From Aurantiacibacter aquimixticola (GTDB lineage: Bacteria; Pseudomonadota; Alphaproteobacteria; Sphingomonadales; Sphingomonadaceae), in NCBI RefSeq assembly GCF_003605475.1, contig NZ_RAHX01000001.1, positions 930,001 through 994,000 of the forward strand: a stretch of DNA of 64,000 nucleotides. The letters are read 5' to 3'. A model generated the notes under the pieces. That model did no database searches and had not been told where the DNA came from. It was given only the letters and a program-made list of their open reading frames with translations. Of the stretch, positions 49,234 through 58,937 are shown piece after piece (the first letter of the stretch is position 1; the number at the start of each line of letters is the position of its first letter). The translations under genes were made by a program, and so were the position numbers.

Positions 49234-51432
49234 TCACCCTGCGCGCAGGGATCCCGACGAAATGTCCACCTGCATGAAGCGCGGCGAAGAGGACGGAGCG
49301 TTTGCCGTCTGCGGAGGAGCATAATGGCCCGCTGGAAGGGCTCGCAGCGGCATGCCCGCTGCGGCGAGCATGTAGGGCGAGACGCGGTGGCGCGTGCACA
49401 GCCCGCCAGCTCCGTCGCTCACCAGCAGCACTTCGAAGGACAGTCCCTGAGTGGCGTCCTGCGAACGGCGAACCGTCCCGACCACCAATTGCCCTTCCCC
49501 TAAATCGAGGACGAGCTGCGTACCGACCGGCACGTCCAGCAGCCCTTCTATACGCGCCCCGCTTCGGGAAAGATCTCGCAACATCGCCGTGTAGTGATGA
49601 TCTTCATGAATCACACCGACGCGGCGATAGAGCGTGCGCCGTTCAGAACGATGTTTCGCCGGACCTGCCGGCTCGTATTTGAGCTCGCCCGAACGAAGTT
49701 TTTCCATGACGGTGTCATGCGGCACGGCGCGAGAGAATATGAACCCCTGAACGTACTCGGCGTTCAGATCGGCAATTACGGACAACTCGTCCAGCGCCTC
49801 TACACCCTCCGCCGTCGTCGTCATCTTCATCGCCCTTGCGAGGCTGACGATAGCGGTGATGATCGCCGCGTTGGAATCGTCCTTATCGGTGCATCCGCGC
49901 ACGAAGCTCTGGTCGATCTTGATCTTGTCGAAGGGCGCACGGCGGAGATAGGACAGCGACGAGTAGCCTGTGCCAAAATCGTCGAGCGCCAGTTTGACGC
50001 CGATCTTCCGCAATTTCTTGAACATCTCGTCCGTTGCCGAGGCATCTCCCATAAAGACGCTTTCGGTTATTTCCAATTCCAGCCGCTCGGCGGGAAGGTT
50101 GGCTGCGACAAGCGCATTCTCCACAACGGTCGGCAAAGCCTCACCGGCAAACTGCTGAGCAGAAACATTTACCGAAACGGTCAATTCCTCGGGCCACTCG
50201 GCCGCGTCGCGGCAGGCCCGCCGCAGCGCCCATTCGCCCAAGGCATCGATAAGATCGCTGTCCTCCGCAATCGGAATGAAGACGCCGGGGCTGATCGAGC
50301 CATGCTCGGCGTGGTTCCAGCGCATCAATGCTTCGAAGCCCTTCACCAGGTGCGTCTTCGCATCGACGGCAGGCTGGTAATGCATTTCCAACTCTTCGCG
50401 CGCCAGGGCATCGCGCAAGTCTTCCTCGATCTCGCGGCGGTCCTCGGCCGACTCTTTCAGGTCGTTGGAATAAAAACGGAATTGACCGCGCCCGCCGCCC
50501 TTGGCAGCGTAAAGCGCGAGGTCTGTCGCCTTTACCAATTCGTCCGGCTCGATCCCGTCATATGGGGCAATCGCGATGCCGATGGAGGTACCGATAATCG
50601 CGCGGCTGCCCTCTATCGAATAGGGCTGCGAAATCATCTGGATGATGCGGCTCGCCAATTCGCCCAGGCGACCACGGTCATCGAGATCGGGAATGATGAT
50701 CTGGAATTCGTCACCGCCAAGTCGGCCGACTTCCGCATCGTCGGGCACGATACGCTCGAGCCGCTGGGAAACCTGTCGCAGCAATTCGTCGCCTGCCGGA
50801 TGGCCGAGCGTGTCGTTCACCTGCTTGAACCTGTCGAGATCGAGCATCAACAGTGCGCAGGACCGCTTCTCCGCCTTGTAGGCCGTCAGAATAGCGGTCA
50901 GCCTCCGGCCCATGCGATGTCGGTTCGCGAGGCCGGTTAGGGAATCGTATTCAGCTGCCTTCGACGAATCGCGCTGATGCTGGTAAGACTTCGTGATGTC
51001 CTTCGCGATGCCGCGATAGCCGATGAAATCGCCGCTTTTGTCGAAATGCGGCTTGCCGTTGAGAGCGAGCCACATTTCGTCCGCCTCAGAATTTTCATCC
51101 TGCGGAATCAACCGGACCGGGAATTCGCTGAACATCGTGCGTGCGCTCAGTAAAAAGGTAAGCGGACGACCTCTCCTCTCACCTTCACCGCCCGCGTCGG
51201 TCTCGACAATCTGGGCCAACGGCCTGCCGACAGCGCTTTCCGCACCGCCAAGCAATGCGATTCCTTTTGGAGAAAGATAGGTAAGCACGCCCTTGGCATC
51301 GGTCGCCCAGAACCAGCCGCTTCCCGACTGTTCGAAAGCGTTGAACATCGCCAGCCGGTCGGCGTCGCTGAACACCTTGGCAGCGGCCTTCTCTGCATCG
51401 CGCACGTCTTCGTCGCCGGGTTGGCTGCCCAT
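49234..51432 (-). CDS. PAS-GGDEF-EAL-PilZ c-di-GMP turnover protein
   Basis: 732 residues from ATG 51432 (longer starts up to 51546 are possible). The N-terminal PAS-like sensor (FEQSGSGWFWATDAKGVLTY) and a second PAS/PAC segment (WLALNGKPHFDKSGDFIGYR) precede an intact GGDEF site (VGRLGGDEFQ) and an intact EAL site (GFEALMRWNH, with DDFGTGYSSLSYL). The C-terminus adds a PilZ domain (RRTLYRRVGVIHE; MLRDLSRSGARIEG). It could make, degrade and bind c-di-GMP; net activity is not predictable. Confidence 0.92.
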   Translation of the reverse strand: MGSQPGDEDVRDAEKAAAKVFSDADRLAMFNAFEQSGSGWFWATDAKGVLTYLSPKGIALLGGAESAVGRPLAQIVETDAGGEGERRGRPLTFLLSARTMFSEFPVRLIPQDENSEADEMWLALNGKPHFDKSGDFIGYRGIAKDITKSYQHQRDSSKAAEYDSLTGLANRHRMGRRLTAILTAYKAEKRSCALLMLDLDRFKQVNDTLGHPAGDELLRQVSQRLERIVPDDAEVGRLGGDEFQIIIPDLDDRGRLGELASRIIQMISQPYSIEGSRAIIGTSIGIAIAPYDGIEPDELVKATDLALYAAKGGGRGQFRFYSNDLKESAEDRREIEEDLRDALAREELEMHYQPAVDAKTHLVKGFEALMRWNHAEHGSISPGVFIPIAEDSDLIDALGEWALRRACRDAAEWPEELTVSVNVSAQQFAGEALPTVVENALVAANLPAERLELEITESVFMGDASATDEMFKKLRKIGVKLALDDFGTGYSSLSYLRRAPFDKIKIDQSFVRGCTDKDDSNAAIITAIVSLARAMKMTTTAEGVEALDELSVIADLNAEYVQGFIFSRAVPHDTVMEKLRSGELKYEPAGPAKHRSERRTLYRRVGVIHEDHHYTAMLRDLSRSGARIEGLLDVPVGTQLVLDLGEGQLVVGTVRRSQDATQGLSFEVLLVSDGAGGLCTRHRVSPYMLAAAGMPLRALPAGHYAPPQTANAPSSSPRFMQVDISSGSLRAG

Positions 51433-51705
51433 CGATCTGAAGATGCCACGAACACCCAAATTCACGCCTTTCCGGGGCCTTGGGCCGCACGATTGCGCAG
51501 CCATTTCCAAAACCGGTGTTAACGATAGCGGCGCACCGCTTACCAAAGCGCTAAATTTTGCGGCGAGAAGAGCATTTTCTAACCGTATCGGCCGCGTTCG
51601 ATAGGGTCTTTAGATGGCGCCTGATTGAGCAGCGGACCGCGTGGCGCATTGCCGCAACCGCATTATTCGTTAATCTGCACAAATCATCGCCGGGAGGGGA
51701 CAATC

Positions 51706-53022
51706 ATGCGCCACATCGCCATCGTTGGATCGGGGCCGGCGGGATATTACTTCGCAGAGGCCGCGCAGAAGACATTCGGCGAGGATGTCCGTGTCGACGT
51801 GTTCGATATCATGCCGGTCCCGTACGGCCTCATCCGCACCGGCGTTGCGCCTGATCACCAGTCGATCAAGGGTGTGTCGCGTCGCTATGAGAAAACGGCG
51901 CTTACCGAAAATGTCCGCTTCGTCGGCAATATCGCCATCGGCCGGGACGTGAAAATCGAAGAATTGCAAGAGCTGTACGACGCGGTTGTGCTGGCGACGG
52001 GCGCGCCGAAGGATCGCAGCCTGGCCATGCCGGGAGAGGATCTGGACAATGTTTTCGGCAGCGCGGCGTTCGTCGGCTGGTATAACGGTCACCCGGAATT
52101 TGCCGATCTTCAGCCAGACCTTTCCGGCGATACGGCCGTGGTGGTCGGCATGGGAAATGTCGCGCTCGATGTAGCGCGCATTCTCGCAAAGACGCCGGAC
52201 GAATTCGAAGGCAGCGATATCGTCGCTCACGCCTATGACGCGCTGCATGAAAGCCGGATCGAGCGGATCGTGATCCTGGGGCGCCGCGGGCCACACCAGA
52301 TCATGATGACACCGAAGGAACTTGGCGAGCTTGGGCAGCTCGAACGCGCTGCGCCGCATGTCGATGCAGACGACCTGCCGGATGTGGGTGAGGATGCCAT
52401 GCTGGAGCCGGGCTTGCGCAAATCCGTCACCCTGCTTCGCGACTTCGCAGCCACACCGGAACACATTCGCGCGGAAAAGCGCATCGCGATCGAATTCGCC
52501 TTCTTCTCTCAGCCCAAGGCATTGCTGGGTGAAGGCAAGGTCTCGCATATCGAGATCGAGAAGACCCAGCTTGTAAAAGGCCGCGCGCAGCCAACCGGTG
52601 AGACCGAGACATTGCCCGCAAGCCTGGTCGTAACCTGCATCGGCTATCGCACTGCCCCCATCCCCGGCGTACCGTTCGATGAGCGCGCCGGCCGCTTCGC
52701 CAATGACGAAGGGCGGATTATGCCGGGCCTCTATTGCGTAGGCTGGGCGCGGCGCGGCCCTTCGGGCACGATCGGCACAAACAAGCCCGACGGCGTCGGC
52801 ATGATCGCGAAGATCGCCGAGGACATCGAGAACGGCGCGCTGGGCCGCGCCGGCAAAAAAGGCCGCGCAGGCTTCGATGCATTGGCCAAGGCCAACGGCC
52901 TCGACGTGGTCACCTTCCAGGACTGGAAGAAAATCGAGGAAGCCGAAGCGGCTGCGGCGCGCGAAGGCTCCCCGCGCGAGAAATTCGTCGATGTGGAAGC
53001 GATGATAAAGGCGCTCGGCTGA
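51706..53022 (+). CDS. fprA: Ferredoxin-NADP+ reductase (FprA/adrenodoxin reductase type)
   Basis: 438 residues. FAD-binding IAIVGSGPAGYYFAEAAQ, VPYGLIRTGVAPDH, NADPH-binding VVVGMGNVALDVARIL, GRRGPHQIMM and the C-terminal GWARRGPSGTIGTNK motif, the signature of adrenodoxin-reductase-like FprA enzymes. GGGAGGGG precedes the ATG at 51706. It transfers electrons between NADPH and ferredoxin and could link to korAB. It diverges from the GGDEF-EAL gene. Confidence 0.92.
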   Translation: MRHIAIVGSGPAGYYFAEAAQKTFGEDVRVDVFDIMPVPYGLIRTGVAPDHQSIKGVSRRYEKTALTENVRFVGNIAIGRDVKIEELQELYDAVVLATGAPKDRSLAMPGEDLDNVFGSAAFVGWYNGHPEFADLQPDLSGDTAVVVGMGNVALDVARILAKTPDEFEGSDIVAHAYDALHESRIERIVILGRRGPHQIMMTPKELGELGQLERAAPHVDADDLPDVGEDAMLEPGLRKSVTLLRDFAATPEHIRAEKRIAIEFAFFSQPKALLGEGKVSHIEIEKTQLVKGRAQPTGETETLPASLVVTCIGYRTAPIPGVPFDERAGRFANDEGRIMPGLYCVGWARRGPSGTIGTNKPDGVGMIAKIAEDIENGALGRAGKKGRAGFDALAKANGLDVVTFQDWKKIEEAEAAAAREGSPREKFVDVEAMIKALG

Positions 53023-53038
53023 GCGCGGTTGTCGGCCG

Positions 53039-54166
53039 TCAGACTCGCATCGGCATGAGGACGTAGAGCGCCGGGCTGTTCTCGTCCTCGCGGATCAGGG
53101 TCGGCGCACCGGCATCGGCGAAATGCAATTCAACGGTGTCCTTGCCGAGCTGCTGCAGGATATCCTTCAGATAGCTTGCGTTGAAACCGATTTCGAGCGC
53201 GTCGGAACCGTATTGCGAGCTCACTTCCTCGACCGCATTGCCGTTGTCCGGACTGGTGACAGTGAGCGTCACCTTGTCGTTTTCCAGACCCATCTTCACC
53301 GCGCGGGTCTTCTCGGTGGCAATCGTCGCCACACGGTCCACACCTGCAAACAGGCTCTTCGGGTCGACCTTGAGCAGCTTGTCGTTTCCGGTCGGGATCA
53401 CCCGGCTGTAATCGGGGAAGGTGCCGTCGATCAGCTTGCTGGTGAGGACGACGCCGCCCTCCCCGCCAAGCGTGAAACGGATCTTGGACGGGCTGAGATC
53501 GATCTGGACGTTGCCTTCCATCGCCTCTTCGAGAAGCTTGCGAAGCTCCACCACGGCCTTGCGAGGCACGATGACGTCAGGCATGCCTTGCGCGCCGTCG
53601 GGGCGTGACAGAGTGAAGCGGGCCAGGCGGTGACCGTCGGTAGCAGCCGCCTTCAACACGCCGCCATCCTCATCCGCGACATGCAGGAAAATGCCGTTGA
53701 GATAATAGCGCGTTTCTTCGGTGCTGATGGCGAAGCGCGTGCGGTCGATCAGCTCGGCCAGCGTCTTGGCGGGCAGCTCAAAGCTGGTAGGCAGATCGCC
53801 TTCCACGATAACCGGAAAATCGTCCCGCGGCAGGGTCGGCAGCGAGAAGCGGCTGCGCCCGGCCTTGATCGTCATACGGTTGTCGCCCGTTTCCAGGCTT
53901 ACCTGGCTGCCATCAGGCAGCTTGCGAGCGATATCAAACAGCAGGTGCGCGGACACCGTGATCGAGCCCTCGCTATCGACCGAGTGCGCCTGGAGGTTGT
54001 CGACCACCTGCAGATCAAGATCGGTCGCCATGATGCGCACGTGACTGTTCCCTTCGGCCTCGATCAGGACGTTGGAAAGGATGGGGATCGTGTTGCGCCG
54101 TTCCACCACGGACTGGACGTGGGACAGGCTGCGAAGCAGTTCCGCGCGTTCGATGGTGACTTTCAT
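53039..54166 (-). CDS. dnaN: DNA polymerase III beta subunit (sliding clamp)
   Basis: 375 residues, three repeats of the clamp fold. MKVTIERAELLRSLSHVQSV and VERRNTIPILSNVLIEA at the N-terminus, HRLARF and the terminal LMPMRV are typical. GGAATTG precedes the ATG. It forms the ring that tethers the replicase. Here it lies downstream of fabG on the same strand, not next to dnaA. Confidence 0.96.
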   Translation of the reverse strand: MKVTIERAELLRSLSHVQSVVERRNTIPILSNVLIEAEGNSHVRIMATDLDLQVVDNLQAHSVDSEGSITVSAHLLFDIARKLPDGSQVSLETGDNRMTIKAGRSRFSLPTLPRDDFPVIVEGDLPTSFELPAKTLAELIDRTRFAISTEETRYYLNGIFLHVADEDGGVLKAAATDGHRLARFTLSRPDGAQGMPDVIVPRKAVVELRKLLEEAMEGNVQIDLSPSKIRFTLGGEGGVVLTSKLIDGTFPDYSRVIPTGNDKLLKVDPKSLFAGVDRVATIATEKTRAVKMGLENDKVTLTVTSPDNGNAVEEVSSQYGSDALEIGFNASYLKDILQQLGKDTVELHFADAGAPTLIREDENSPALYVLMPMRV

Positions 54167-54294
54167 GGCCGATCAATTCCCTTGTCGCTTCATCCGATCA
54201 AGGCCGGATGTCCGTATTCAGTCCAAATACCCTTAGCGGAGGCGTAAACACGGGCAAGCGACGTGAGCGCTTCGGCGGGATTCGTTGGGGAAAA

Positions 54295-55047
54295 CTAGCT
54301 GAACATGGCCATGCCGCCATTCACGTGGATGGTCTGGCCGGTGACGTAGCCCGCTTCCTTGCTGGCGAGGAAGGCAACCGCCGCGCCGATATCGTCGCCC
54401 TCGCCCATCCGGCCCATCGGGATGCGGGCGTTGATCGCGTCCTTCTGCTTGTCGTCCAGCGCTTCCGTCATCGCGGAGCGGATGAAGCCGGGCGCTACGC
54501 AGTTGACCGTGATGCCACGGCTGGCGACTTCCTGGGCCAGGCTCTTGGACATGCCGACCAGGCCTGCCTTTGCGGCGGTATAGTTCATCTGCCCCGGATT
54601 GCCGGTGGTGCCGACGACGCTGGTGATGTTGATCATCCGCCCGAAGCGCGCCTTCATCATCGGGCGCACGCTTGCACGCATCAGGCGGAAAGACGCTTCG
54701 AGATTGATGCGGATGACATCGTCCCATTCCTCGTCCTTCATCCGCATGGCGAGGTTGTCTCGCGTGATGCCCGCATTGTTGACGAGGATGTCGATGCCGC
54801 CGAGCGTATCGACGGCGGCAGGGACAAGCTCTTCGACCTGAGTGGTGTCGGAGAGATTGCAGGTAATCTCGACATGGTCGCCGCCCACCTCCTCCATCAA
54901 TTGCTCGCGAAAGGCGCGCAGCTTGCCCCCGTTGGAGCCGGACAGCGCCAGGCGCGCGCCCTGCCGTGCCAGCGCGTAAGCGATCGACGAACCGATTCCG
55001 CCGCTTGCCCCGGTGACGAGGGCATTCATTCCTTCGAGTGAAAACAT
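54295..55047 (-). CDS. fabG: 3-oxoacyl-ACP reductase
   Basis: 250 residues; reduces 3-oxoacyl-ACP with NADPH in fatty-acid elongation. TGASGGIGSSIAYALA, NNAGITRDNLAMRM, Ser in ITSVVG and YTAAKAG (YxxxK), GFIRSAMTEAL and IHVNGGMAMF are FabG features. It follows the beta-propeller gene and, further upstream, fabD on the same strand. Confidence 0.95.
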   Translation of the reverse strand: MFSLEGMNALVTGASGGIGSSIAYALARQGARLALSGSNGGKLRAFREQLMEEVGGDHVEITCNLSDTTQVEELVPAAVDTLGGIDILVNNAGITRDNLAMRMKDEEWDDVIRINLEASFRLMRASVRPMMKARFGRMINITSVVGTTGNPGQMNYTAAKAGLVGMSKSLAQEVASRGITVNCVAPGFIRSAMTEALDDKQKDAINARIPMGRMGEGDDIGAAVAFLASKEAGYVTGQTIHVNGGMAMFS

Positions 55048-55108
55048 GGCTTCGCGCTTTCCCTGACAGCTTTCGTTTGCCGCCTGTTGCGCGCGTGGGG
55101 CCGCCCGG

Positions 55109-57043
55109 TCAATCCTCGCGGCTCGCCCTCCGCACAGGCGGGTTGAAGCGCGCGCGGCGCACTTCGCGGATGCCGCCGTTCACCATCTCGCCTTCCACGA
55201 TTTCGTAACCCATGAGCGCAAAGATGCGGTCACGAAGGAAGATCGGGCGCGCATTGCCGTACCAATCGACGCAGGACGCGATGCAATTGTCGTCAACGCC
55301 CGATTTCTCGCGCGAGACGAGCTGTCCGGCAGGCGCGAACTCTCTTTCGTCGCGGCGCAGGAAGAAAATCGCCGCGGCATTGCCGAGAAACTCTCCGCCG
55401 GTGCCGTGACGCACGCGACTGACAGGCAGGCCGAGCGTGCCCGAAAGCCCGCCGGGCGATCCCGGGTCCGGTCGATAGAAGAACGCCTGGCTGCGCTGCT
55501 CGCCCTCGCTTGCCCTCGGAAGCAGGTAAACGTCCTCCACCCGCGCGCTCTGGCCGAGTGACACAGAGGAGAAGCCCAGCGCATTGTCGCGCGCCGGACC
55601 GATGGCAACTGCGTCCGCCCCCATGATGTCGAAGCGTGTCACGCCGTGTTCGAGATCGAGGCGCTGCGCCGGTCGGCCATCGACAGGCGCGGCATACATG
55701 AAGCTCGCTTCGTCCTCATTGCCGTAGCTGGCAGCAGCGTAAAGCAGGTAATCGCCGACAAACCGGTTGTGGAAGCGCCAGCCATCGACGGAGGGCAGTT
55801 CACGCAAGGCGCGTCGGGGGAGGTGCTCCGATCCATCGGTAAACGCGCCGAGCGGGACCGTCAGCAGCCCGACATCGCCGCTTGAAAACTCGCTCCCCCA
55901 CATGCCTGCGCCGCGATCGTCGCCACGCAGGACGACGCGCAGGACATTGTCCTGTCGATCCTCTGTGAAAGAGAACTGGTCGATCGGCGAGCCGTTGACC
56001 GGCACTGCTCCGGGCCGCGATCCGTCGAGCGGCATGCGATAGAGCTGCCCGTCATTGTCCTCATCGCTGTAATCCAGCGCTCCCGCCCACAGATACACGG
56101 CTTGCGGGCTGACATAGAACACACGGCTCCAGCTGCCGAGGACGGCCGTAGCGTCGCAATCGAGCTCTCGCACGGAGAGATCGCAGCGCGTGACCGCATG
56201 CGCAACCGGAAGCACATGCTTGCCTCTGCGGGCACGTTCGGTGACGTAGATATCGTTCGGATCCACCAGGTCGACGACTTCGCCATCGGGGCCGCCGCGC
56301 CTCAGCGCCGGCATGGTCGAGCGCCAGTTGCTCCAGTTGAGATAGACCGGCGCATAGAAGATCAGCTCGTCGCCGATCATGCGGCTGGCGTAATTGCTCG
56401 ATGAGTAATAATCGCCGGAGCGCAGATAATGCGTGTCTCGATATGTGAGGCTGCCATCGCGCCCCAGCCGGAAGCGATTGATTTCGGTGCCGAAATCACC
56501 GTAGCTATAACCGACCACGATGACCTGGTCGCCACGCACCAGCATCTCGTCATACCAGGTATCGCCAGGACTCTCCGCATCGGGCGGGAAGGCGTTGGCG
56601 GCATCGATCGGCTCGAGCGAACTGTCGCCATGGCGGACGGTAAAGATGCGCCCGCGCCGCAGGATGACGAGATACTCGCCCGCATCCTTCACGATGGCGC
56701 CTTCGTCCACGCCAGCTTCCTGCGTATTGGTGATCTGCTCGGGTGCAGACGCATCAGCGGAGACTTCCATCGCCATCGCGGCGGGTGGCGGAGCAGGGGC
56801 AGGAGGAGCTGCGCTTTCGGCCATCGCGCCAGTCACCACGATCGTGCCGTCACCGCGTTCGCGCCCTTCGCGCTGCAAGCCCTGCATACGGCGGGCGAAT
56901 ACCTCGAAGCTCTCGCTGTCGTCGAAATTGTAGAGCCCCACCTCGCTGCGCGGCCTACTGATAGAGTTCTGCGCTTCCGCGACGGCGCAGGAAACGAGCG
57001 CCGACGAAATCAGACCTACGGCAAGCAGACGTGCGATCGACAT
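55109..57043 (-). CDS. Secreted beta-propeller domain lipoprotein
   Basis: 644 residues. Lipoprotein signal with lipobox LVSC. Low-complexity Ala/Pro linker at about 75-90 (SAAPPAPAPPPAA), then the PF09826-type secreted beta-propeller: TNTQEAGVDEGAIVKDAGEY (family signature), LVRGDQVIVVGYSYG, MIGDELIFYAPVYLNWSNW and repeated propeller strands. Function unknown; many such proteins are surface-attached. It interrupts the usual fabD-fabG pair. Confidence 0.85.
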   Translation of the reverse strand: MSIARLLAVGLISSALVSCAVAEAQNSISRPRSEVGLYNFDDSESFEVFARRMQGLQREGRERGDGTIVVTGAMAESAAPPAPAPPPAAMAMEVSADASAPEQITNTQEAGVDEGAIVKDAGEYLVILRRGRIFTVRHGDSSLEPIDAANAFPPDAESPGDTWYDEMLVRGDQVIVVGYSYGDFGTEINRFRLGRDGSLTYRDTHYLRSGDYYSSSNYASRMIGDELIFYAPVYLNWSNWRSTMPALRRGGPDGEVVDLVDPNDIYVTERARRGKHVLPVAHAVTRCDLSVRELDCDATAVLGSWSRVFYVSPQAVYLWAGALDYSDEDNDGQLYRMPLDGSRPGAVPVNGSPIDQFSFTEDRQDNVLRVVLRGDDRGAGMWGSEFSSGDVGLLTVPLGAFTDGSEHLPRRALRELPSVDGWRFHNRFVGDYLLYAAASYGNEDEASFMYAAPVDGRPAQRLDLEHGVTRFDIMGADAVAIGPARDNALGFSSVSLGQSARVEDVYLLPRASEGEQRSQAFFYRPDPGSPGGLSGTLGLPVSRVRHGTGGEFLGNAAAIFFLRRDEREFAPAGQLVSREKSGVDDNCIASCVDWYGNARPIFLRDRIFALMGYEIVEGEMVNGGIREVRRARFNPPVRRASRED

Positions 57044-57122
57044 TGACGGTCCCCCAAAACTTCGATGTTATACTATCACATTGATCGGTCCGGGTAGCTG
57101 AATGCGCGATGTACAGCTTGTG

Positions 57123-58055
57123 TCAGAGCTCTTTCGCCAGCGCCTCGATATCGTCCATGCCGACTACGCTGGTGACGGTCGCATCGGGCGCGATCTTTCT
57201 CACCATCGGGCCGAGGACCTTGCCGCCAAGCTCGACGAAATGCGTGATCCCCGCCTCGTGCATCGCCAGCACGCTCTCGCGCCAGCGCACGCGGCCGGTG
57301 ATCTGCTCGACCAGAAGGCGTTGCTCTTCCGCCGGATCGGTGACGGCGGCGGCGGTGACATTGGCGTAGACGGGAAGGCGGAAGGCAGCAGGCGGTGTAT
57401 CCGCCAGCGCACCCTGCATTCGCTGCGCGGCGGGTTTCATCAGCGAGCAGTGGAACGGTGCGGAAACCGGCAGCTTGATCGCGCGCTTGCAGCCGTGATC
57501 CTTCGCCATTGCCACCGCCCGGTCGATCGCCTCTGCGTGGCCGGAGAGCACGACCTGACCGGGATCGTTGTCATTGGCGACTTCGCAGACCTGCCCCTCC
57601 GCAGCGACCTCGGCGAGCGCCTGCGCCTTGTCGAGATGCGCACCGAGCAGCGCGCACATTGCACCCTCTCCGATAGGCACGGCATCCTGCATGGCGATGC
57701 CGCGGATGCGCAGCAATTTGGCCGTGTCGGTCAGCCTGAACGCGCCAACAGCCGCCAATGCCGAATACTCGCCCAGGGAATGGCCCGCGACCGCCTCGCC
57801 CTTCTCCGCAAGCGACACGCCGCCCGACTCCAGCACGCGCGCCACCGCAATGGCATTCGCCATGATTGCGGGCTGGGCATTGGCTGTCATGATCAGCTCA
57901 CTTTCGGGGCCGGAAGCCATCAGCTTGAATAGCTTCTGCTTCAGCGCCTCGTCCACCTCCTCGAACACTTCGCGTGCCGCGCTGCTGGCATCGGCGAGCT
58001 CCGTGCCCATGCCCACCTTCTGGCTGCCCTGTCCGGGGAATATGAATGCGATCAT
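57123..58055 (-). CDS. fabD: Malonyl-CoA:ACP transacylase
   Basis: 310 residues; loads malonyl groups on ACP. IAFIFPGQGSQKVGM at the N-terminus, nucleophile Ser93 in GHSLGEYS, Arg in RIRGIAMQ, and His in PVSAPFHCSLMKPA (catalytic His). ATG 58055 overlaps the S66 gene stop as ATGA, so it is translated with that gene upstream. Confidence 0.96.
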   Translation of the reverse strand: MIAFIFPGQGSQKVGMGTELADASSAAREVFEEVDEALKQKLFKLMASGPESELIMTANAQPAIMANAIAVARVLESGGVSLAEKGEAVAGHSLGEYSALAAVGAFRLTDTAKLLRIRGIAMQDAVPIGEGAMCALLGAHLDKAQALAEVAAEGQVCEVANDNDPGQVVLSGHAEAIDRAVAMAKDHGCKRAIKLPVSAPFHCSLMKPAAQRMQGALADTPPAAFRLPVYANVTAAAVTDPAEEQRLLVEQITGRVRWRESVLAMHEAGITHFVELGGKVLGPMVRKIAPDATVTSVVGMDDIEALAKEL

Positions 58056-58879
58056 TGGGTCGTCCTTGATTTTGTCGTGCCGAAAGGCACCAGCGCGTTG
58101 GCGGCATCGTGGCCGATATCGGCCCGGCCGAGATAGGAAATACCGGTTTTCTCGCACCAATAACGCGCGATGCCTTGCGCATCGGTGCCGAAAGGCCGGT
58201 CGTTTTCCGGCACGGCAGAGATCCGGCCCAGCCGTATACCCGCCGCACCCCGGATATGCTGCGTGACATGGAAGAACAACCTATCCACCGCGTAGAGATG
58301 CTCTGCCACCTCCTCCACCAGCACCACGTGGTCTTCGAGGTCCGGCATCAGGTCGGTGCCCACCAGCATGGCAAGCGTCATCAGATTAAACGCCACGTGG
58401 GGCCTGTCATCGAGACCTTCTTCCAGTGGCACGTCATGCCCGGCGAAATAGCGAAGCACCCGCCGGATCGCGTCCTCTCCCCCATCGCGCTTGATGTCTC
58501 CCACGAGCGGACCATGAACCTGCCGACCACACTTCCGGCGGTAAAGCGCGCCGAGCAGCGTGCCGGCATCGGAGTATCCGAGATACGCCTTGCCCAGCGC
58601 CGGATCGCCGAGCCGCTCCATTGCCTCGCCCGCGATACGGCACGCACCGTAGCCGCCCATGCCGAACCAGATCGCATCGATCTGTGGGTCATTCGCCATC
58701 TCGACAAAGGCGTCGCGCCGCGTGGCTTCGTCCCCGGCGAAATGGCCGGCCTGCTCGAAACACTGCGGATGAAAGACAAGATCGACATGCGGAAATTCCG
58801 CCGCCGCCAGCGCCTCGACGCGCTCAGCACGTTCGCGGCGCAGCGGCTTTCCCGGGCAGACGATGGCGATGCGTGTCAT
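58052..58879 (-). CDS. Peptidase S66 family (LD-carboxypeptidase-like)
   Basis: 275 residues, serine LD-carboxypeptidase that trims the terminal D-Ala from L,D-linked muropeptides. IAIVCPGKPLRRERAER at the start, FGMGGYGACR, and the S66 nucleophile motif YLGYSDAGTLL; a catalytic Glu and His follow in VVLVEEVAEHLY and RLFFHVTQH. ATG 58879 starts the family N-terminus. It diverges from a Mur-ligase gene starting at 58938, suggesting a shared peptidoglycan-recycling function. Confidence 0.88.
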   Translation of the reverse strand: MTRIAIVCPGKPLRRERAERVEALAAAEFPHVDLVFHPQCFEQAGHFAGDEATRRDAFVEMANDPQIDAIWFGMGGYGACRIAGEAMERLGDPALGKAYLGYSDAGTLLGALYRRKCGRQVHGPLVGDIKRDGGEDAIRRVLRYFAGHDVPLEEGLDDRPHVAFNLMTLAMLVGTDLMPDLEDHVVLVEEVAEHLYAVDRLFFHVTQHIRGAAGIRLGRISAVPENDRPFGTDAQGIARYWCEKTGISYLGRADIGHDAANALVPFGTTKSRTTQ

Positions 58880-58937
58880 GGTGGTTGTCGATAGCATCCA
58901 CTTCACAAAGCGCCACAGGCCGCATAATCGCATCCCC

